Part shown: one piece after another, positions 6,553 through 10,199 of the stretch | Layout of the letters: every line of letters starts with the position of its first letter | Numbering within the stretch: the stretch's first letter is position 1 | From: Microbacteriaceae bacterium | GTDB lineage: Bacteria > Actinomycetota > Actinomycetes > Actinomycetales > Microbacteriaceae | DNA: 10,199 nucleotides | NCBI GenBank assembly: GCA_947447385.1 | Contig: CANFKN010000036.1 | Span: forward strand, 1-10,199 | Reading direction: 5' to 3' | Notes under the pieces: model-generated | The model's database searches: none | What the model saw: only the letters and a program-made list of their open reading frames with translations | Told to the model about the DNA's origin: nothing | Translations under genes and position numbers: made by a program

Positions 6553-7326
6553 TCACCATTTTGGAGGTTTTGTGTACAAGTCGACTTTTGTACTTAACTG
6601 GTTGGTCAAGAAATCCGGCGCAGTGAGGCGTCGCCACCAATGAAGGTTGTGCAAATCATTTTGTGCCATCAACAACCGAACAGTGTCTCTTCTAGTCGGA
6701 TTTATCAAACCCACAGGCACTCGCCCACGTGCCTCAACCAAGGCGTGCTGCAGATCACCGTCGTTTGAAATTACTACGGCAGCGTCAACCTTAAGTTCAG
6801 CGATATCCAGTAACAGATGGCTCGCCACATTCACATCGGAGCCTTTTTCTTCAAAACTCTGAATGACTACTAAGAGAGCTTTTGAGCCATCTGGCTGTTC
6901 AATAGTCACGTGCGGCAACCATTCAGGAATCTCAACATCTGTAACATCGATTAGCTTGTTCTTGTTTTTCCTGGAGCCACGCAAGGCTAATGCTCCTTGG
7001 CTCATTTTTTCAACATATTGCCCATATTCGACCTGCATTCGCGGGTCGGCAAGAAGCGCTGAAATGTATGTCGTCTGGTCTTCGACCGATGAAGGGTCAT
7101 GGGCTTTCTCTCGCAGCGCCGTGCAATAAACCACACGCACAATCTCGGCACCAGCCCAGTTTCGACGTTCAGCAATCAGGCTTTCAACCAGCCCAATCAC
7201 ATCGAGCCACCGCCAACCTGGCTCGCCTTTGCCACACCAATCGCGGGCCCCGTAATAAAGGTTGAAAGCATCAACATAGACACCCACTCGCATGGCGGTC
7301 TTGGTTTCAGAATTCTGATCTCGCAT
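6553..7326 (-). CDS. NYN domain (PIN-like) protein, predicted ribonuclease
   Basis: A 257-residue protein with the acidic motifs of the NYN/LabA-DUF88 family of PIN-fold nucleases: D19 in VGVYVDAFNLYYG, D164 in KGSDVN followed by VASHLLLDIA, and the SNDGD motif (187-191; D189, D191) followed by LQHAL. These residues coordinate Mg2+ in the fold, and the complete set suggests activity on RNA. An internal basic stretch, RGSRKNKNK (116-124), could contact nucleic acid. ATG 7326 is taken as the start; ATG 7293, just before the domain, is a possible alternative. GATAAT (7338-7343) ends 11 nt before the ATG, so the leader would be very short. It is a lone gene: convergent with the dehydrogenase, divergent from the channel gene. 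Its role is unknown; RNA processing and a defence or toxin role are both compatible with the family. Confidence 0.82.
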   Translation of the reverse strand: MRDQNSETKTAMRVGVYVDAFNLYYGARDWCGKGEPGWRWLDVIGLVESLIAERRNWAGAEIVRVVYCTALREKAHDPSSVEDQTTYISALLADPRMQVEYGQYVEKMSQGALALRGSRKNKNKLIDVTDVEIPEWLPHVTIEQPDGSKALLVVIQSFEEKGSDVNVASHLLLDIAELKVDAAVVISNDGDLQHALVEARGRVPVGLINPTRRDTVRLLMAQNDLHNLHWWRRLTAPDFLTNQLSTKVDLYTKPPKW

Positions 7327-7487
7327 TTGAGCATCGTATTATCGGGCAACCCCGAAGACTTGGCAGTTGTGCACACATGTGGGCTGGGTTTTCCCCTGCC
7401 CGCGGTGATTCCAATTAAATGTTTTGGCTAATATGGCTGAGAAATGAATGGCATTCGGCCATTCGGTTTATTTGAATCAGGAATCTC
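7327..7487. promoter_or_regulatory. Divergent intergenic region between the NYN gene and the ion channel gene
   Basis: Leftward, GATAAT (7338-7343 read on the minus strand) is a -10 candidate for the NYN gene. Rightward, TAATAT (7429-7434) is a -10 candidate for the channel gene; I see no convincing -35 for either. A palindromic TGTGCACA lies at 7368-7375. A hairpin of GAATGGC (7446-7452) and GCCATTC (7458-7464), 7 bp with loop ATTCG, sits in the channel leader just before the Shine-Dalgarno AGGA (7479-7482). Promoter assignments are tentative. Confidence 0.45.
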
Positions 7488-8576
7488 ATGAATATTTCGC
7501 GTTCGCTTCGAGCTGGATTTCATCCGCGCAAAATTGCTGGTCTTTTGCTTGTGCTTTTTGCAGGCTCGATGGTGCTTGGCCTCAGCGGCTGTGCTTCGAC
7601 AGCCGACAACCACCCAGACCAGGTTGTGGCTAGCCACGCGGGCGGTGTTTATAAAGAGATTGGTGAGCCTGCCGCTTCAGCAACTAAAGTGACTGTTGGT
7701 CTTTATGGCATCAACGCCTATGAAATCGACACTGCTGCTAACACTTTCTATTTCAAGGGTTATTTGTGGCTGCGTTGGCAGGGCGATGCTGACCCAGTTT
7801 CGACTCTAGAGTTCGCGAACTCGGTTGAAGAGTGGGGCTTGATGGTCACCAACCTGACCGAAGAGCCGCAAGACTTGCCAAACGGTGAGCACCTTCAGAC
7901 CATGCGCGTTCAGGGCCGTTTCTTTCAGCCGTTTAACCTAGCGAACTACCCGCTTGATCACCAAAACCTTGAGATCACTCTCGAAGACACGGTGAACGAC
8001 AACACAAAAATCGTTTATGTGCCTGACACCACTGACACAACCTATGACTCGACTTTTCAGGTTCCTGGTTGGTCTGTTGAAGGTTTGGGCGTGAATGTGC
8101 GCGATCACAACTATGTTTCAAACCTTGGTGACACTTCGGCGACCTCGAGTGACTATTCGGCGATGACTTTCTCGGTTGAGATTCACCGCGCCCAGAACCT
8201 TTTCTGGTGGAAGCTCTTGTTGCCACTGATCTTGGTGCTCATCACCAACTGGTTGGCTTTGCTGCTTAGCCCGAAATATGTCGAAGTTCGCACAGCCATG
8301 CCTGCAACCGCATTGCTCACCACGGTGTTCTTGCAGCAGTCTTCACTTGATGCGATTCCGCAGGTTTCAAGTCTTGTGCTGATGGACCTCATCTATGTGG
8401 TGGCTTATGCGACCATCGTCTTGACTTTTGCTCAGATTATTTGGGACAACCACAAGGTTAAAGACGACACTGACGAGAGCCACAAAAAAGTTGTGCGCAT
8501 CGACCGCATCAGTTTGATTGTTCAAGCGTTGGCAACTATCGCGGTTGTCGCAGCGCTGGTTGTATCACACAGCTAA
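7488..8576 (+). CDS. Pentameric ligand-gated ion channel homologue with lipoprotein signal peptide
   Basis: A 362-residue member of the Cys-loop receptor superfamily (GLIC/ELIC type). Residues 1-35 are a signal peptide: basic start (R5, R8, R14, K15), hydrophobic core, and a perfect lipobox L32-S33-G34-C35, so C35 should be lipidated. The ligand-binding beta-sandwich follows (about 65-235) with VTVGLYGINAYEID, TFYFKGYLWLRW, and the cysteine-free Cys-loop equivalent FQPFNLANYPLDHQ. Membrane helices are M1 (about 239-260, with the conserved P247), M2 (265-285), M3 (295-318) and M4 (339-360), with a short basic/acidic M3-M4 loop. M2 has E266 at -2', R268 at 0', P272 at 4', T274 at 6' and L277 at 9', and P291 at 23', matching the register of GLIC and ELIC. 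The acidic ring suggests cation selectivity. The ligand is unknown. AGGA lies 5 nt before the ATG; a terminator follows, so it is probably monocistronic. Confidence 0.88.
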   Translation: MNISRSLRAGFHPRKIAGLLLVLFAGSMVLGLSGCASTADNHPDQVVASHAGGVYKEIGEPAASATKVTVGLYGINAYEIDTAANTFYFKGYLWLRWQGDADPVSTLEFANSVEEWGLMVTNLTEEPQDLPNGEHLQTMRVQGRFFQPFNLANYPLDHQNLEITLEDTVNDNTKIVYVPDTTDTTYDSTFQVPGWSVEGLGVNVRDHNYVSNLGDTSATSSDYSAMTFSVEIHRAQNLFWWKLLLPLILVLITNWLALLLSPKYVEVRTAMPATALLTTVFLQQSSLDAIPQVSSLVLMDLIYVVAYATIVLTFAQIIWDNHKVKDDTDESHKKVVRIDRISLIVQALATIAVVAALVVSHS

Positions 8577-8594
8577 AACGCTTTTAGTTGCGAT

Positions 8595-8631
8595 AACCCG
8601 GGCTACCCTCCACTGGGGTGGCTCGGGTTTT
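8595..8631 (+). terminator. Rho-independent terminator of the ion channel gene
   Basis: AACCCGGGCTACCC (8595-8608) pairs along 14 bp with GGGTGGCTCGGGTT (8616-8629), with two G-U pairs and a loop of about 7 nt, and ends in a TTTT run. It starts 18 nt after the stop codon and isolates the channel gene from the ATPase gene downstream. Confidence 0.85.
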
Positions 8632-8713
8632 GCACATCTGGCCCTAGCCGAAATTGTGCACAGGCAGGCCAATACGTCCGATTCATCGCTCGCAGAAGTG
8701 CCAAGTTTGAGCG
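8632..8713 (+). promoter_or_regulatory. Upstream region of the FtsK-like ATPase gene
   Basis: This short stretch carries TTGTGCACA (8654-8662), containing the palindrome TGTGCACA, which also occurs at 7368-7375 upstream of the channel gene. CAATAC (8670-8675) is a weak -10 candidate. No Shine-Dalgarno of note precedes the GTG. An in-frame TGA at 8708-8710 limits the ATPase start to the GTG at 8714 or later. Confidence 0.3.
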
Positions 8714-9796
8714 GTGCAACTTCTCTGGATTCTGCCCTCGCTAACCTTCGCCCTCTATGCCGGGTTCACTCAAGGCAGCTGGCAGTTGCTTATGCTCAGC
8801 GGTTCGAGTGCGTTGCTCATCGTTTTAATTACGTGGATGCGCTCGCGCACCGCAACCTTTGACATAAACGACCCAGTCTGGCTGAGCCCGAGCGGGGTGG
8901 CGATTGGCAATAAAGTGCTGCCAAAGCGCGCAATATTTTGGAAGCGCGCCTGGCATCAGCGCGTTTATGAGCACTGCCAATCGCTAACCCCAATTGGCTT
9001 CGCGCCAGCTGCGCTTCAGCGAGCTAGGGCTCGCCACTGGGCCCCTGTGCAAGTTGAGGGTGAGCGAGAGCTGACAGCCTGGCTCGGTGTTGCGGGGGAG
9101 CGCGACTTTGAAGTTGACCTGCATGCCGAAGGGCCACACCTGCTGATTATTGGGCCGACAGGTTCTGGCAAAAGCGAGTTTCTCAAAGCCCTACTGCGCT
9201 CGCTGCTTCGCCCCGCAAACCTTGCAAGCCTGCGACTCGTGCTGATTGATTTCAAGGGCGGTGCTGGTCTTGCCGACTTTGCCGAGCATGCCAACACCGC
9301 AGGCCTACTCACCGACTTGGCAACTGAAGATCATGAGCCATTCTGGGCGGCGCTCGCCGGTGAACTCGCACGCCGCGAACAACTCTTTGCCGATGCCAAG
9401 GTCGCGAACATCGAGGCTTATCGAGCAAAGGTTGGGTCGCTCGACCGCATCGTCGTTGCGATTGATGAGCTCGCAGCCGTTATGGCAAGTTCACGAGCCG
9501 CGGCAGCCTTAGTCGAGAACATCGCCACTCGTGGCCGTTCCCTCGGCTTCAATTTGGTTGCGTCGAACCAATCTCTCGTCGGCATTCCGCGGCTGCTGCT
9601 CACCAACTTTCGCGTGCGCTGCGCCATCGGTGAGGTTGACCCAGTTGACCTGGCCCAACTCAGCATCGGCGCTGCGCCAAGCCTGCGCAAAAGCACCACC
9701 CCTGCTCTGACCAAACTCGAGGGCTTTCGGCGAGCGCAATGGCTCGCACCCTATGAGCCACCCACCGAGTTTTGGTTTGCCGTTGGTGTTCAATAA
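8714..9796 (+). CDS. FtsK/SpoIIIE-type membrane ATPase, compact single-domain form
   Basis: A 360-residue protein. Two hydrophobic segments (about 3-17 and 23-41) should form a membrane hairpin. A cytoplasmic linker follows, and then one FtsK/SpoIIIE ATPase domain (about 118-340): Walker A GPTGSGKS (147-154), the family motif LIDFKGG (177-183), Walker B VVAIDE (247-252), and TRGRSLGFNLVASNQ (272-286). The IDFKGG motif and the NFRVRCAIGEVDPVDLAQL segment resemble the ATPase modules of type VII secretion EccC/EssC more than DNA-pumping FtsK, but EccC has several modules and this has one. There is no C-terminal gamma (DNA-reading) domain. It could move DNA or protein; sequence does not decide. 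The GTG start is forced by a TGA at 8708-8710, and no good ribosome-binding site is visible. The MFS gene follows after 11 nt. Confidence 0.82.
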   Translation: MQLLWILPSLTFALYAGFTQGSWQLLMLSGSSALLIVLITWMRSRTATFDINDPVWLSPSGVAIGNKVLPKRAIFWKRAWHQRVYEHCQSLTPIGFAPAALQRARARHWAPVQVEGERELTAWLGVAGERDFEVDLHAEGPHLLIIGPTGSGKSEFLKALLRSLLRPANLASLRLVLIDFKGGAGLADFAEHANTAGLLTDLATEDHEPFWAALAGELARREQLFADAKVANIEAYRAKVGSLDRIVVAIDELAAVMASSRAAAALVENIATRGRSLGFNLVASNQSLVGIPRLLLTNFRVRCAIGEVDPVDLAQLSIGAAPSLRKSTTPALTKLEGFRRAQWLAPYEPPTEFWFAVGVQ

Positions 9797-9807
9797 GCTT
9801 GCGAATT

Positions 9808-10199
9808 GTGAAAACTCCTTGGCGCAAACTTTATGTTCTATCAACCGCTGGCGCACTCTCGTGGTTGGGCAGCTCGCTAACCACCTTCGCCGTGATTCTG
9901 CGCGATAAAGATCATGTTGGCCCGGTGGGCGTTTCGGTTTATTTGTTGGCCTTTGGCGTTCCAATCGTTTTCATGTCGCCCATATCTGGTTTGATTGCCG
10001 ACAAGTTCTCGTCACGCCAAGTCATTTTGCCTGCGCTTGCCGTCATGGGTTTGAGCTCAGCCTCGCTCGCAGCCAACCTGCCGCTCTGGTGGGTGCCGTG
10101 TGCGCTGTTCATAACAGCCGCAGCCGGGGCGCTGGTTGGCCCAGCAATGCAGGCCGTCGAAGTGACCATCACAGCACCAGATGATTTGCCGCGCGTGAC
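9808..10199 (+). CDS. MFS transporter, N-terminal part (cut by right window edge)
   Basis: The frame is open from a GTG at 9808 to the window end, giving about 130 residues. A first membrane segment (about residues 8-30), a second (about 38-60) and later hydrophobic stretches (about 73-90 and 95-117) fit the first helices of a major facilitator protein. GLIADKFSSRQ after the second segment is the family's motif A (G-x-x-x-D-K/R-x-x-x-R), the cytoplasmic loop between helices 2 and 3. The style resembles drug or siderophore exporters, but the substrate cannot be told. It begins 11 nt after the ATPase stop codon and may be co-transcribed with it. An in-frame TTG at 9799 is an alternative start; no Shine-Dalgarno is visible. 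Confidence 0.8.
   Translation, partial: MKTPWRKLYVLSTAGALSWLGSSLTTFAVILRDKDHVGPVGVSVYLLAFGVPIVFMSPISGLIADKFSSRQVILPALAVMGLSSASLAANLPLWWVPCALFITAAAGALVGPAMQAVEVTITAPDDLPRV

Noticed and set aside
8577..8713. Possible N-terminal extension of the ATPase (truncated or frameshifted longer gene)
   Set aside because: An in-frame TGA is at 8708-8710 and the region contains a clear terminator, so there is no room for a missing N-terminal domain.
8518..8862. Open frame bridging the end of the channel gene and the start of the ATPase gene
   Set aside because: It runs through the terminator hairpin and overlaps two well-supported genes in another frame; no domain or start signal.
9509..9964. Minus-strand 151-codon open frame under the ATPase and MFS genes
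   Set aside because: It is a shadow of the plus-strand ATPase gene, with Arg/Pro-rich, domain-free translation.
1..10199. tRNA or rRNA genes, CRISPR arrays, insertion sequences, phage attachment sites
   Set aside because: Reading both strands I saw no cloverleaf, spaced direct-repeat array, transposase, integrase or flanking duplication.

Overview
The window looks like chromosomal DNA from an actinobacterium, probably a small-genome member of the Microbacteriaceae (inference). The grounds are a moderate base composition, the actinobacterial style of the protein sequences, mixed ATG/GTG starts, and several genes whose only visible start signal is a -10-like hexamer about 6 nt before the ATG, as expected for leaderless mRNAs. 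I see no rRNA, tRNA, CRISPR array, insertion sequence or phage gene. Every gap between genes is under 220 bases.

Left part, minus strand (1-2612): an O6-methylguanine-DNA methyltransferase homologue, a small ECF sigma factor, and a large single-pass membrane protein that is probably its anti-sigma partner and runs off the left edge. The sigma and anti-sigma genes each carry the same bipartite element at identical spacing (TGAAAG, 12 nt, AGCGACATAA, 7 nt, ATG), which suggests a shared, self-activated, leaderless promoter.

Centre (2744-6416): a putrescine-type polyamine catabolic module. A class III aminotransferase and an Lrp/AsnC regulator lie on the minus strand, and a gamma-aminobutyraldehyde dehydrogenase diverges on the plus strand. 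The two enzymes would convert putrescine to 4-aminobutyraldehyde and then to GABA. The 211-bp divergent region holds a perfect 8-bp inverted repeat that is a candidate Lrp operator. Hairpin terminators close both arms.

Right part (6553-10199): a minus-strand NYN/PIN-like predicted nuclease; a plus-strand homologue of pentameric ligand-gated ion channels (Cys-loop receptor superfamily, GLIC/ELIC type) that carries a lipoprotein signal peptide with a perfect lipobox; a compact single-domain FtsK/SpoIIIE-type membrane ATPase; and the start of an MFS transporter cut by the right edge.

The most unusual item is the apparently lipid-anchored pentameric channel. Next are the matched sigma/anti-sigma promoters and the methyltransferase whose usual PCHR active-site motif reads GCHR.
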